A stretch of 64,000 bases of DNA from Martelella lutilitoris (GCF_005924265.1 NZ_VCLB01000002.1:186001-250000), one strand, 5' to 3'; counted from the stretch's first letter, positions 34,641 through 44,080 are shown. Translations and numbers: made by a program. Notes: generated by a model from the letters alone, not told the origin.

Positions 34641-35630
34641 ATGCAGGATTTGGAACAGCAACTCGGCGAACTCGGTTTCGCCGGAGACGACATGGTTGTG
34701 CCCTTCCAGGTGGATGCGCTCGATGTGCGCGGCCGCACGGTCCAGCTCGGGCCGCTGCTGGACGCCATCCTGTCGCGCCATGACTACCCCGAGCCCGTCG
34801 CCCGGCTTCTCGCCGAGATCGTGGTGCTGACGGCGCTGATCGGCACGTCGCTGAAATTCGAAGGAAAGTTCACCGTGCAGACCAAGAGCGACGGACCCGT
34901 CGATCTTCTGGTCGCCGACTTCTCGACGCCGGATGCGCTGCGCGGCTATGCCCGCTTCAGCGAAGAAGCGCTTAAGACGGCGGTTGATGCGGGCAAGGCC
35001 GCGCCGGAGGACCTTCTCGGTCGCGGCGTGCTTGCCTTTACCATCGACCAGGGCAGTTTCATGCAGCCCTATCAGGGGATCGTCGAGCTTGACGGTAGCT
35101 CTCTGGAGCAAATCGCCATGGGCTATTTCCGTCAGTCGGAGCAAATCCCGACCGCCGTCCGGCTCGGCGTTGCCAAGCTGCTTGACCGTGACGACAACGG
35201 CCAGCCGCGCGAGCGCTGGCGCGCTGGCGGCCTTGTCGCCCAGTTCCTGCCGGAGGAGGCGGGCCGCATGCGTCAGCCTGATCTCCATGGCGGCGACGGC
35301 GATGACGGCACGCTCTCCCATTCCCCCGATGACGCGTGGACGGAAGCCCAGGCGCTGGTCGAGACCATCGATCTCGACGAGATGACCGATCCGGAAGTCG
35401 GCGCCGAGCGCCTGCTCTACCGCCTGTTCCACGAACGCGGCGTGACGGTCTATCCCGCCCAGGGCGTCTACGACCGCTGCAGTTGCTCACGCGAGCGCAT
35501 TCTCGGCGTTCTCAAGGGCTTCACCGCCGAAGAGGTCGATGACAGCGTCGAGGACGGAAAGATAACGGTGACCTGCGAGTTCTGCTCGACGCCGTATGTC
35601 TATACGCCGGATGAAGTCAGGGAAGACTGA
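34641..35630 (+). CDS. hslO: Hsp33 redox-regulated chaperonin
   Basis: A 329-residue Hsp33, a cytoplasmic holdase switched on by oxidative unfolding. The zinc centre is complete: Cys280-x-Cys282 and Cys312-x-x-Cys315 (CSC and CEFC). The N-terminal substrate-binding domain begins with DDMVVPFQVDALDVRGR. ATG 34641 follows GAAGGAG. argD-argF-hslO is a conserved rhizobial order. The stop is directly followed by a TetR operator candidate. Confidence 0.95.
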   Translation: MQDLEQQLGELGFAGDDMVVPFQVDALDVRGRTVQLGPLLDAILSRHDYPEPVARLLAEIVVLTALIGTSLKFEGKFTVQTKSDGPVDLLVADFSTPDALRGYARFSEEALKTAVDAGKAAPEDLLGRGVLAFTIDQGSFMQPYQGIVELDGSSLEQIAMGYFRQSEQIPTAVRLGVAKLLDRDDNGQPRERWRAGGLVAQFLPEEAGRMRQPDLHGGDGDDGTLSHSPDDAWTEAQALVETIDLDEMTDPEVGAERLLYRLFHERGVTVYPAQGVYDRCSCSRERILGVLKGFTAEEVDDSVEDGKITVTCEFCSTPYVYTPDEVRED

Positions 35631-35648
35631 TCGAACCGATCAGTTCAC
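35631..35648. promoter_or_regulatory. Operator candidate upstream of tetR
   Basis: TCGAACCGATCAGTTCAC begins right after the hslO stop and agrees at 14 of 18 positions with the palindrome TCGAACTGATGAGTTCGA upstream of emrA (39295-39312). The shared core is GAAC(C/T)GAT(C/G)AGTTC. A matching site before the regulator and before the pump suggests the TetR protein binds both. Confidence 0.55.
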
Positions 35649-35658
35649 TAAATCATTG

Positions 35659-35716
35659 AAATGCGCCGGGCCTCAGCGTATCCCTAGGAAAAACGCGAAA
35701 GGCTGACGGCGCATTT
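35659..35716. other. Long inverted repeat between hslO and tetR
   Basis: AAATGCGCCG (35659-35668) is matched by CGGCGCATTT (35707-35716) across 38 bases. It could be a weak terminator for the arg-hslO transcript or part of the tetR control region. There is no T-tract beyond the arm. Confidence 0.4.
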
Positions 35717-35751
35717 CTGATGTCGGGACATGCGCCGGCGAGTGAGACAAA

Positions 35752-36444
35752 ATGGGTTTCGGGAAATCGAAAAGCAGGTTCTGTCGCCGCGATGAGCCGA
35801 CACGGTGCGCACTAAAGCGCATGGGCCGGCATGCGGCGGGCGAAGATCCGGTCAAGCGCCGGCAGATCGTGGAAGGGGCGCGGGAAGTCTTCATGAATGT
35901 CGGTTTCGATGCCGCCAGCATGAACGACATCACCCGCGCCGCCGGCGTCTCCAAGGGCACGATCTACGTCTATTTCGAAAACAAGGGCGAATTGTTCCAG
36001 ACGATCATCCTCGAGGCCAAGCAGCTCATTTTCGAGGATCTGAGAGCGACGTTGAATGCGGAAGGTCCGGCCGAGGATATTCTCAAGCGCTTCTCCGCGC
36101 GCCTCGCCACTGGCATGACTTGCGAGGAGACGGTGAAGGCGATGCGGATCGCCATCGGCGTTGCCGAGCGTTTCCCCGAGCTCGTACGTTCCTTTTTCGG
36201 CGGCCATCCCGAAAACCTGGTCGATACGGTAAGCAACTTCGTTGCTGCGCGTATCGAGACCGGCGAGCTTCAGGCCGAGAACCCGCGCCTTGCCGCCGTC
36301 CAGCTTCTCGAGCTTTCCACCGGGCATCTCTGGAAACAGCGCCTGTTTGGCCTGATGGATGCCCCGCCCAGCGAGGCGGAGATCTCGGAGATGGCGGAGA
36401 ATGCCGTCACCCTGTTCCTCAGCCGCTATTCCGCCCGGACCTGA
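35752..36444 (+). CDS. TetR/AcrR-family repressor of the adjacent efflux pump
   Basis: A 230-residue TetR regulator. The HTH is typical: RRQIVEGAREVFMNVGF, then ITRAAGVSKGTIYVYFENKG at about residues 60-80. The ligand domain ends with a Leu-rich helix. It faces the leftward emrA-emrB operon, its stop only 16 bases from that of emrB. The start is uncertain: ATG 35752 or 35821 (MGRHAAGED), neither with a strong ribosome site; the shorter form gives a more usual N-terminus. It probably represses emrAB and itself. Confidence 0.87.
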   Translation: MGFGKSKSRFCRRDEPTRCALKRMGRHAAGEDPVKRRQIVEGAREVFMNVGFDAASMNDITRAAGVSKGTIYVYFENKGELFQTIILEAKQLIFEDLRATLNAEGPAEDILKRFSARLATGMTCEETVKAMRIAIGVAERFPELVRSFFGGHPENLVDTVSNFVAARIETGELQAENPRLAAVQLLELSTGHLWKQRLFGLMDAPPSEAEISEMAENAVTLFLSRYSART

Positions 36445-36460
36445 ATTCCGGCACAGATCG

Positions 36461-38065
36461 TCAGTGACCCGCCCCGCCGCCTGCGCCATCCATCGGCTTG
36501 CGCACGAGGAAGCTGCAGAGGGTGAGGAAGGCAAACAGCGCCGTCAGCAGCACGAAGACGTCGATAAAGGCGAGCAGCCATGCCTGTTGCGAGACCATTT
36601 GGCCAAGCTGCAGCAGCGCCGCCTTTTCGCCGTCGAGGCCGTGACTGGAATAAAGCCCCTGAAGCGTTCCCACCCATTCCTGCGTCGTCCGACTCGCCGC
36701 ATCGACGCTTGCCGCGAGGCGGTCATAGTGAAAATCGTCGCGCCGGCTCAAAAGCGTGTTGATGATGGCAAGGCCGACCGCGCCGCCGAGATTGCGCGTC
36801 AGGTTGAATAGGCCTGAGGCGTTCTTGACGTCCTGGGGCGGCAATGTGCCGAGCGCGATGTTGGAAACGGGGATCATCGAGATCATCAGCGCCACGCCCC
36901 GTCCGGCCTGCGGCCAGAACAGTTCCCAATAGTCCCATTCGGCGGTGATATGCGTCATCTGCCAGGTGCAGAGCGCGAAAAGGCCAAGCCCCGCGCCCAT
37001 CATCACCCGCGGATCGAGCTTGTTCTGCAGGATGCCGGCGACGGGTGCGGTCGCCATCATGAAGGCGCCGGTGACGAACATCGTCTCACCGATCATCAGC
37101 GCGTCATAGCCGCGAATGCGGGCCATGTAGAGCGGGAAGAGGTAGACGAGGCCGTAAAGCCCGATGCCGAGCGAAAAGGAAAAGATCGAGCCGACGGCGA
37201 AGTTGAAATTGCCGAAGGCCCTGAGTTCGACCACCGGATAGCGGCTGGTGAAGGATCGGTAGAAGAAGGCGACGCCGGCGACGATCATCACCACGAAGGC
37301 ATAGCGGATCACCTCGGCCTGGAACCAGCCCTCGATATTGCCCTCTTCGAGGAAATATTCCAGCGACCCCAGAAACAGCGCCATGGCGACCAGGCCGATC
37401 CAGTCGAAATGCTTCATGATCGAATAGTCGGGCCTGTCGAAATCGATCAGCAGCCAGGCGCCGATCGTGACCAGGATGCCGGGAACGACATTGATCAGGA
37501 ACAGCCAGTGCCAGGAAAAGGCATCGACGAGATAGCCGCCCACCGTCGGACCGATGGTCGGCGCCATCGTTGCCACCAGGCCGACAACGGGAATGACGGT
37601 CGAGCGTTTGGACGGCGGAAAGGCGGTGAAGGCAACGGCAAAGACGGCCGGCACCAGACCGCCCGACATGAAGCCCTGCAGCGCCCGGTAGATGATCATC
37701 TGGTCGATCGAGGTGGCCGTGGCGCAGAGCGCGCTGCAGGCGGTAAAGGCTGCGGCGGAAACGGAAAACACCACGCGCGTGGAAAAGATCCGCGCCAGAA
37801 TGCCCGACAGCGGGATCATGATCACTTCGGCGATCAGATAGGAGGTCTGCACCCAGGCGATCTCGTCCGCGCTTGCGGAAATGCCGGCCTGGATGTCGGT
37901 CAGCGCGGAGGCAACGATCTGGATGTCGAGGATCGCCATGAACATGCCGAAGGCCATGACGACGAAGGCCGCCCATGTGCGGGCGCTGACATGGTCAGAC
38001 GGCACGCCTGCGGGGGCCGCAGACGCGTTTTCGCTTTGGTCTCTGCTTTGGGCAGTCTCAGTCAT
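36461..38065 (-). CDS. emrB: EmrB/QacA-type MFS multidrug efflux transporter (DHA2)
   Basis: A 534-residue 14-helix drug:proton antiporter. FMAILDIQIVASAL near residue 43 is the DHA2 motif D1, PTIGPTVGGYLVD near 165 is motif C (antiporter motif), and WRWLF-like SWHWLFLINVVPG follows. It is the second gene after the fusion protein (34-base gap). Compared with the pump at 16086-17744 it is closer to classical E. coli EmrB. No outer-membrane channel gene is nearby. Confidence 0.92.
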   Translation of the reverse strand: MTETAQSRDQSENASAAPAGVPSDHVSARTWAAFVVMAFGMFMAILDIQIVASALTDIQAGISASADEIAWVQTSYLIAEVIMIPLSGILARIFSTRVVFSVSAAAFTACSALCATATSIDQMIIYRALQGFMSGGLVPAVFAVAFTAFPPSKRSTVIPVVGLVATMAPTIGPTVGGYLVDAFSWHWLFLINVVPGILVTIGAWLLIDFDRPDYSIMKHFDWIGLVAMALFLGSLEYFLEEGNIEGWFQAEVIRYAFVVMIVAGVAFFYRSFTSRYPVVELRAFGNFNFAVGSIFSFSLGIGLYGLVYLFPLYMARIRGYDALMIGETMFVTGAFMMATAPVAGILQNKLDPRVMMGAGLGLFALCTWQMTHITAEWDYWELFWPQAGRGVALMISMIPVSNIALGTLPPQDVKNASGLFNLTRNLGGAVGLAIINTLLSRRDDFHYDRLAASVDAASRTTQEWVGTLQGLYSSHGLDGEKAALLQLGQMVSQQAWLLAFIDVFVLLTALFAFLTLCSFLVRKPMDGAGGGAGH

Positions 38066-38099
38066 GCTTCACCTCGGCGGCGGGTTCCGCGCCTCATTC

Positions 38100-39230
38100 T
38101 CAGCGGCTGCCGGCAACGACCTTGCCGAGCGTGCCGTCGGGCGCGGTGCGGCTGTCGGCTTCGGCCGTCACCGAAAGCCCGGCCTTCAGGTAACCCCGGT
38201 CGAGCATGTCCTCAGGAATGGAAATATGGACCGGAATGCGCTGGACGACCTTGGTGAAATTGCCGGTCGCATTCTGCGGCGGGAGCAACGCGAAGACCGC
38301 GCCCGAGGCCGGCGAAAAGGAAACGACCTTGCCGGTGAAGTCATCCTCCTTGAAGGCGTCGACGCTGACATGGACCTCTTCGCCGATGCCCAGACGGTCG
38401 AGATCCGTCTCCTTGAAATTGGCGACGATATAAAGGTCCTCCGTCGGAACCAGTGCGCCGAGGCGGGCGCCGGAGGAAACGAGGTCCCCGACCTGGACAT
38501 TGCGGTTGCCGAAGACGCCGTCAAACGGAGCCTTGATCTCGGTGAAGGAGAGATTGCGCCTCGCCATGTCGACGGCAAGCTGGCGCTCCTTCAGCGCAGC
38601 CTGTTGCTGCGCAAGCTGGGCCTTGGCCGTATTGATGTTCGACTTCGCGACCTCGATTGCGGCATTGGCTGCTTCGACCTGCGCTTTCAGCTGGTCGACC
38701 TGCGCCTTGGCATCGTCAAAGGCGGCGACGGTGGCAGCGCCCTTTTCCTTCAGGGTGTTGGCGCGCTGAAGCGCGCTCTTCGCATTCTCGATCTGCGGGT
38801 CGAGCGCGTCGCGATTGGCCTGCGCCTGATTGAGCTGGGCCTTGGCGCCGGCGATCTGCGCTTCGGTCGCCTTCAGCGCCACATTCTGCGCGTTGAGCTG
38901 CGCTTCGGCCTGGGCGAGCGCGTTCTGGTAGTCGCCGTCATCGATCTTGACCAGAAGGTCCCCCTTGTTGACCTTCTGGTTGTTCGTGACAGCGACGCTT
39001 TCGACATAGCCGGAAACCTTCGGCGAAATCGTCGCGATATCGCCTTCGATATAGGCATCATCCGTGGAAACGATGAAGCGGCCCTCGGTCCACCACTCAT
39101 AGCCGAACCAGCCGGCGCCGGCGATGATGGCGAGGCCGAGAACGGCGAAGATGATTTTCCGCGCACCGCCGGACTTTTCCGCCGGAGCCTGTGCCTCAGC
39201 GGCGTGGTTGCCCTCGTGTTCGTTGCTCAT
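38100..39230 (-). CDS. emrA: EmrA/HlyD-family membrane fusion protein
   Basis: A 376-residue adaptor. A short Glu/Ala-rich cytosolic start is followed by one helix (about 26-45), then VSTDDAYIEGDIATISPKVS with the lipoyl half, a long coiled-coil hairpin of Ala/Gln/Lys heptads (about 85-210), and FTEIKAPFDGVFGNRNVQVG. ATG 39230 gives the standard N-terminus; a longer frame from 39293 runs through the promoter. First gene of emrA-emrB, with a palindromic operator upstream. Confidence 0.92.
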   Translation of the reverse strand: MSNEHEGNHAAEAQAPAEKSGGARKIIFAVLGLAIIAGAGWFGYEWWTEGRFIVSTDDAYIEGDIATISPKVSGYVESVAVTNNQKVNKGDLLVKIDDGDYQNALAQAEAQLNAQNVALKATEAQIAGAKAQLNQAQANRDALDPQIENAKSALQRANTLKEKGAATVAAFDDAKAQVDQLKAQVEAANAAIEVAKSNINTAKAQLAQQQAALKERQLAVDMARRNLSFTEIKAPFDGVFGNRNVQVGDLVSSGARLGALVPTEDLYIVANFKETDLDRLGIGEEVHVSVDAFKEDDFTGKVVSFSPASGAVFALLPPQNATGNFTKVVQRIPVHISIPEDMLDRGYLKAGLSVTAEADSRTAPDGTLGKVVAGSR

Positions 39231-39294
39231 CCTGAAAGGCCTTTCTGCGCCGGTCCCGGGAGGCGGACCGGCAAGTGAACTGGCAATTTTCATT

Positions 39295-39352
39295 TCGAAC
39301 TGATGAGTTCGATTGTTGCGTTGCTAATGCGCCTCGCTTCGCGCGCTGTCAA
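39295..39352 (-). promoter_or_regulatory. emrAB promoter and TetR operator
   Basis: On the minus strand a consensus -35 TTGACA (39347-39352) is followed after 17 bp by a -10-like CATTAG (39324-39329). Just downstream, TCGAACTGATGAGTTCGA (39295-39312) is a perfect 7-bp inverted repeat with a four-base spacer, well placed to block transcription of emrA. It matches the site before tetR. Confidence 0.55.
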
Positions 39353-39472
39353 CCCGCGAGCCCTGATGGGAACCTCGTCCAGGCGAAGACGTTGATGGTG
39401 CAGCCGTCGATTTGCGGCTATAGATCAGCGACCGCATCGACCCCCATTTTCCGCCCGGCCGAGGAGACCGCA

Positions 39473-40258
39473 TTGACCGATCTGATTGCCCTGACGGCCC
39501 AGCCCGAAGCCTGGGCGGCGCTTGTCACCCTGATCATCATGGAGGTCGTGCTCGGCATCGACAATCTGGTGTTCATCTCCATTCTCACCAACAAGCTGCC
39601 GGAGAAGAACCGTCAGACGGCGCGTCGCGTCGGTCTTGGCCTTGCTCTCATCATGCGCCTCGTGCTGCTCGGGACCGTCGCTTGGATCGTGCAGCTGACG
39701 ACGCCTCTCTTCTCCGCCTTCGGCCACGGCTTTTCCTGGAAGGACATCATCCTGATTGCCGGCGGCCTCTTCCTGGTGTGGAAGGCGACCAAGGAGATCC
39801 ATCACAATGTTGATCCGGAGGAAGAGCCTGGCGAACTGGTCGGTGGCGCGGTTAAGACCGGCTTTTCCGCGGCGATCTTCCAGATCCTGCTGCTCGACCT
39901 GGTCTTTTCGATCGACAGCATCATCACCGCCGTCGGCATGACAGAGCACCTGCCGATCATGGTGATTGCCGTGGTCGTCGCGGTGACGCTGATGCTGGTC
40001 GCCTCCGGCCCGCTTGCCCGTTTCATCGAAGCCAACCCCACCATCGTCATGCTGGCACTTGCCTTCCTGCTGATGATCGGCACGACCCTGATTGCCGACG
40101 GGCTCGGCTTCCATGTGCCCAAGGGCTATGTCTATGCGGCGATGGCCTTTTCCGGTCTCGTCGAAGGGCTCAACATGTTGGCGCGGCGCAAACGCAGGCT
40201 CGACCGCGCCGCTGGCGGCGAAAAGCCCGCCACGGAAGGCGGATCGGCCGGCCATTGA
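39473..40258 (+). CDS. TerC-family integral membrane protein
   Basis: A 261-residue TerC/YoaE-type protein with about seven helices. [16 protein letters not shown] near residue 23 and [17 protein letters not shown] near 142 each carry the acidic residue in a membrane segment typical of the family (LGIDN, FSIDS), which is linked to manganese export or metal loading of secreted proteins. I start it at TTG 39473 because GAGGAG lies seven bases before and the reading then begins TDLIALT, the usual N-terminus; the first upstream in-frame ATG (39395) has no such site. Confidence 0.85.
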   Translation: MTDLIALTAQPEAWAALVTLIIMEVVLGIDNLVFISILTNKLPEKNRQTARRVGLGLALIMRLVLLGTVAWIVQLTTPLFSAFGHGFSWKDIILIAGGLFLVWKATKEIHHNVDPEEEPGELVGGAVKTGFSAAIFQILLLDLVFSIDSIITAVGMTEHLPIMVIAVVVAVTLMLVASGPLARFIEANPTIVMLALAFLLMIGTTLIADGLGFHVPKGYVYAAMAFSGLVEGLNMLARRKRRLDRAAGGEKPATEGGSAGH

Positions 40259-40421
40259 GCCTGACGGCTTGACGGAAAGGGTTGAATATGGCCTAAGGCA
40301 GGCCAGTTAAGAGCCGCCCTGACTGACGGGCTATCCATGCCTTGCGGCTTCGCTTATTCAGCACTGGAAAACTCTTTCGGCCGGATGTGTCCGTCTTCGG
40401 CCGGCAGCATGGACGAACACG

Positions 40422-41888
40422 ATGAGCACAACCGGCCCCCGCCTGCGCATTGCGCCTTCCCCGACCGGCGAGCCGCATGTCGGCACAGCCTATACGGCGC
40501 TTTTCAACTATCTCTACGCCAAGAAGATGGGCGGCACCTTCATTCTGCGTATCGAGGACACGGACGCTTCGCGCTCGACGCCCGAATATGAGAAGAACGT
40601 GCTCGACGCGCTGAAATGGTGCGGGCTTGAATGGGATGAGGGCCCCGATGTCGGCGGCGACTATGGTCCCTATCGTCAGTCCGACCGCAAGGACATCTAC
40701 AAACCCTTCGTCGACAGGCTGGTGGAAGAGGGCCATGCCTTTCACTGCTTCTGCACGCCCGAACGGCTGGAGCGCATGCGCGCCGGCCAGCGCGCCGAAG
40801 GTCGCGCCCCGAAATATGACGGGCTCTGCATGCATCTGAAGGCCGAAGAGGTGAAATCCCGCATCGAAGCGGGCGAGCCCAATGTCGTGCGCATGAAGAT
40901 CCCGGAAGAGGGCGCGTGCAAGTTCACCGACGGCGTTTACGGCGATGTCGAAATCCCGTGGGATGCGGTCGACATGCAGGTTCTCTTGAAGGCCGACGGC
41001 ATGCCGACCTATCACATGGCCAATGTCGTCGACGACCATCTGATGAAAATCACCCATGTGGCGCGCGGCGAGGAATGGTTGGCCTCGGTGCCGAAGCACA
41101 TTCTGCTCTATACCTATCTGGGCCTCGAGCCGCCGCAGTTCTTCCATCTGCCGCTGATGCGCAATCCCGACAAGTCGAAACTGTCGAAGCGCAAGAACCC
41201 GACCTCGATCTCCTATTATTCGGCGCTTGGCTATCTGCCGGAAGCGCTGATGAACTTCCTCGGCCTGTTCTTCATCCAGATCGCCGAGGGCGAGGAGCTG
41301 ATGACGATGGAAGAACTGATCGAGAAATTCGATCAGGACAATCTCAACAAGTCCGGCGCCGTCTTCGACACGCAGAAGCTTGAATGGCTGAACGGCCGGT
41401 TCCTGCGCGAAACGCTGTCGGAAGAAGAGTTCATCCTCCGTGTCGCCGCCTGGGCTTCGGAGAATGCAAGGCTGAAGGACGGGCTGAAGCTTTCCCAGAG
41501 CCGGATCACCAAGCTCGGCGAACTGCCGGCGCTGATGGGCTTCCTGCTGCAGTCGGACATGGTGCCGGCGCCGGAAGCGTTTTCGAAGATCAAGAAGACC
41601 AATCCGGAAGAAATTCTGGAAATCCTGAGAGCCGTTCAGCCCGTATTGGAAAAGCTGGCCGAATGGAATGCAACGACCGTCGAGGAAGCGCTGCGCCAGC
41701 TTGCGGATGACATGGGCAAGAAGCTGCGCATCGTCGTCGCGCCGCTGTTTGTCGCCATGTCCGGCTCGTCGCGTTCGCTGCCGCTGTTCGACAGTATGGC
41801 AATTCTCGGCCGTGCCGTGGTGCGCCAGCGCCTGAAGAATGCCGAGGCCGTGGTGGCAAAGATGGTAGAAGAAGAGACAGGCAAGTAA
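40422..41888 (+). CDS. gltX: Glutamyl-tRNA synthetase
   Basis: A 488-residue class I synthetase charging tRNA-Glu. The HIGH-equivalent motif is PSPTGEPHVGT (residues 12-22) and the KMSKS-equivalent KLSKR near 253 in DKSKLSKRKNPTS, a variant differing from the KLSKRHGA form of enterobacteria. The C-terminal anticodon-binding helices are complete. lysS starts one base after its stop, so both synthetases are coupled. Confidence 0.95.
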   Translation: MSTTGPRLRIAPSPTGEPHVGTAYTALFNYLYAKKMGGTFILRIEDTDASRSTPEYEKNVLDALKWCGLEWDEGPDVGGDYGPYRQSDRKDIYKPFVDRLVEEGHAFHCFCTPERLERMRAGQRAEGRAPKYDGLCMHLKAEEVKSRIEAGEPNVVRMKIPEEGACKFTDGVYGDVEIPWDAVDMQVLLKADGMPTYHMANVVDDHLMKITHVARGEEWLASVPKHILLYTYLGLEPPQFFHLPLMRNPDKSKLSKRKNPTSISYYSALGYLPEALMNFLGLFFIQIAEGEELMTMEELIEKFDQDNLNKSGAVFDTQKLEWLNGRFLRETLSEEEFILRVAAWASENARLKDGLKLSQSRITKLGELPALMGFLLQSDMVPAPEAFSKIKKTNPEEILEILRAVQPVLEKLAEWNATTVEEALRQLADDMGKKLRIVVAPLFVAMSGSSRSLPLFDSMAILGRAVVRQRLKNAEAVVAKMVEEETGK

Positions 41889-41889
41889 G

Positions 41890-43383
41890 ATGAACAAGAA
41901 GACCGAAGAACAGGCACTGTCCTCTGACGCCACGGAAGTGCGCGCGCAGAAGCTCGAAATCCTGCGCGAGAAGATCGGCGACGTCTATCCGGCCCATTTC
42001 CATCGCACGATCACCAATGCGGAACTGGCGGAAAAATACGCCGATCTGCCAGACGACACGATGACCGAGGATGTCGTCACCGTTGCCGGCCGCGTCTATT
42101 CCATGCGCAATTCCGGCATGTTCGTCGACCTGCGCGATGCCTCGGGCAAGATCCAGATCTTTTCCCACAAGGACACGACGCCGGAAGACGTGCGCGAGAT
42201 GTGGTCGTTGGTCGATCTCGCCGATATCGTCGGCGTCACCGGCGTCGTCCGCCGCACCAAGCGCGGCGAACTGACGATCAACGCGCAAGAGCTCACCATG
42301 CTGACCAAGGCATTGAAGCCGATGCCGGAGAAATATCATGGTCTCGCCGATATCGAGACGCGTTACCGCCAGCGCTATCTCGACATCATGAGCAATGACG
42401 ACTCGAAGTTGCGCTTCATCCAGCGCTCGAAGATCCTCTCGGGCGTCCGCCGCTTCCTCGAAGGCGAAGGCTTCGTGGAAGTCGAGACGCCGATGCTGCA
42501 GTCGATCTATGGCGGCGCGTCGGCCGATCCGTTCAAGACGCACCACAACGCGCTCGACATGGACATGTATCTCCGCATAGCGCCGGAGCTTTACCTGAAG
42601 CGTATTCTGGTATCTGGGCTCACCGACAAGGTGTTCGAGGTCAACCGCAATTTCCGCAATGAGGGCGTTTCCACCCGGCACAATCCCGAATTCACGATGA
42701 TGGAGTGCTACTGGGCCTATGCCGATTACGAGGACATGATGGGCATTGTCGAACGCATGTTCGAAACGCTTGCCATGACGCTCCATGACAGCACGACGGT
42801 CAAGTTCGGCGAGACCGAGCTGAACTTCAAGGGCCCGTTCAAGCGGGTGCCGATGCCGGATGCCGTGAAGGAGGCGACCGGCATCGACTTCCTTGCCATC
42901 GAAACGGATGAGGAAGCCCGCGAGGCGACCGAGGCCGCCGGGTTCGAAATCGAGAGCGACTGGACCTGGGGCGAGTGCCTGGCCTTCATCTTTGAGGAAA
43001 AGGTCGAGGCATCGCTGATCCAGCCCTCGCACGTCACCCATTTCCCGAAGGACATCTCGCCCTTTGCCAAGGAAGTGCCCGGCGAGCCGCGTCTGGTCGA
43101 ACGCTTCGAGACCTATGTGAACGGCTGGGAACTCGGCAATGCGTTCTCCGAGCTCAACGATCCGGTCGAGCAGCGCCGCCGCATGGTCGAACAGCTTGAG
43201 CAGGCACATGCCCGTGGCGAGATGGAAAAAAGGCTGGACGACGATTTCCTCAACGCCATGGACCACGGCATGCCGCCGGCGGGCGGACTTGGCATCGGCA
43301 TCGACCGTCTGATCATGCTTTTGACCGACGGTCCCTCGATCCGCGACGTCATCCTCTTTCCGGCCCGCCGCCACAAGGATTGA
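41890..43383 (+). CDS. lysS: Lysyl-tRNA synthetase, class II
   Basis: A 497-residue class II LysRS. An N-terminal OB-fold anticodon domain (about 60-150) is followed by the catalytic core: motif 2 FEVNRNFRNEGVSTRHNPEF with its Arg-Glu, and motif 3 GLGIGIDRLIML near the C-terminus. Many alphaproteobacteria use a class I LysRS instead, so the class is notable. Its ribosome site lies within the end of gltX. A long perfect hairpin terminator follows. Confidence 0.95.
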   Translation: MNKKTEEQALSSDATEVRAQKLEILREKIGDVYPAHFHRTITNAELAEKYADLPDDTMTEDVVTVAGRVYSMRNSGMFVDLRDASGKIQIFSHKDTTPEDVREMWSLVDLADIVGVTGVVRRTKRGELTINAQELTMLTKALKPMPEKYHGLADIETRYRQRYLDIMSNDDSKLRFIQRSKILSGVRRFLEGEGFVEVETPMLQSIYGGASADPFKTHHNALDMDMYLRIAPELYLKRILVSGLTDKVFEVNRNFRNEGVSTRHNPEFTMMECYWAYADYEDMMGIVERMFETLAMTLHDSTTVKFGETELNFKGPFKRVPMPDAVKEATGIDFLAIETDEEAREATEAAGFEIESDWTWGECLAFIFEEKVEASLIQPSHVTHFPKDISPFAKEVPGEPRLVERFETYVNGWELGNAFSELNDPVEQRRRMVEQLEQAHARGEMEKRLDDDFLNAMDHGMPPAGGLGIGIDRLIMLLTDGPSIRDVILFPARRHKD

Positions 43384-43394
43384 GGCTGAGATTG

Positions 43395-43435
43395 GCCCGA
43401 ACGCCATCGTACCTTACTTCTGATGGCGTTCGGGC
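43395..43435. terminator. Bidirectional terminator after lysS
   Basis: GCCCGAACGCCATC (43395-43408) pairs perfectly over 14 bases with GATGGCGTTCGGGC (43422-43435), loop of 13. It lies between the convergent lysS and the reductase gene. There is only a weak T-run beyond the stem. Confidence 0.75.
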
Positions 43436-43453
43436 GCGGTTTCGCTTAAACGT

Positions 43454-44080
43454 TCAGCGAACGGTTTCCGCCAAGGTGCGCGCCAGTTCTTCCCTTGGCT
43501 TCAGATTGCAATAGGCCGGGCGGTCGCGCTCGAAGCGCCAGCTTTCCGAAAGCGTTCCGGCGTCGAGCGGGTCAAATCCGAATGCGTTGTAGAGCGCTGC
43601 CACTTCGGCTTTTGCCGCTTCGTCATCACCTGCAAGCGGCAAGGCGAGGCGATCCGGCGCGCCTTCGGGGCGTGAGGCGGGTTCAACATCGATCATGCGT
43701 ATGGCGTTGAAGGCCTTGACGACGCGCGCGCCGGGAAGCCTGGCTGCCAGAAGTTCACTGGTCGTTGTCTCGCCTTTGTCGAGTGCGTCAATATGGCCGT
43801 CACGCTCGAAATAGTAGTTCACGGCGTCGATGACGATCTTTCCGGCGAGCCTTTCGGCGGGTAGCGTATCGATCGCCGAAAGCGGAATGGCGATGACGAC
43901 GGCGTCCCCGAATGCGGCGGCGTCATCGACCGTGCCGGTCTCACATCCGATTGCGCCCTGCATGCTGAACAGGGTCTGCGGTCCTCTCGAATTGCTGATC
44001 ATGACGGTATGTCCGGTTTCCACGGCCTTGGCGGCGATCGTGCGCCCCACATAGCCCGCGCCGATAATTCCAATCTTCAT
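43454..44080 (-). CDS. NADP-binding reductase of the F420-dependent-oxidoreductase-like family
   Basis: A 208-residue Rossmann protein. The dinucleotide motif GIIGAGYVGRTIAAKA lies at the N-terminus and SNSRGPQTL, after the second strand, is the NADP-phosphate-binding segment of the NADP-oxidoreductase-coenzyme-F420-dependent family. Such small proteins reduce a variety of substrates; F420 use is unlikely to be provable here. ATG 44080 follows GGAGAAAACC. It is divergent from a LysR gene across 98 bases, so it is probably that regulator's target. Confidence 0.85.
   Translation of the reverse strand: MKIGIIGAGYVGRTIAAKAVETGHTVMISNSRGPQTLFSMQGAIGCETGTVDDAAAFGDAVVIAIPLSAIDTLPAERLAGKIVIDAVNYYFERDGHIDALDKGETTTSELLAARLPGARVVKAFNAIRMIDVEPASRPEGAPDRLALPLAGDDEAAKAEVAALYNAFGFDPLDAGTLSESWRFERDRPAYCNLKPREELARTLAETVR

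Noticed and set aside
40293-43407. Two very long minus-strand open frames
   Set aside because: Shadows of gltX and lysS, whose class motifs are complete on the plus strand.
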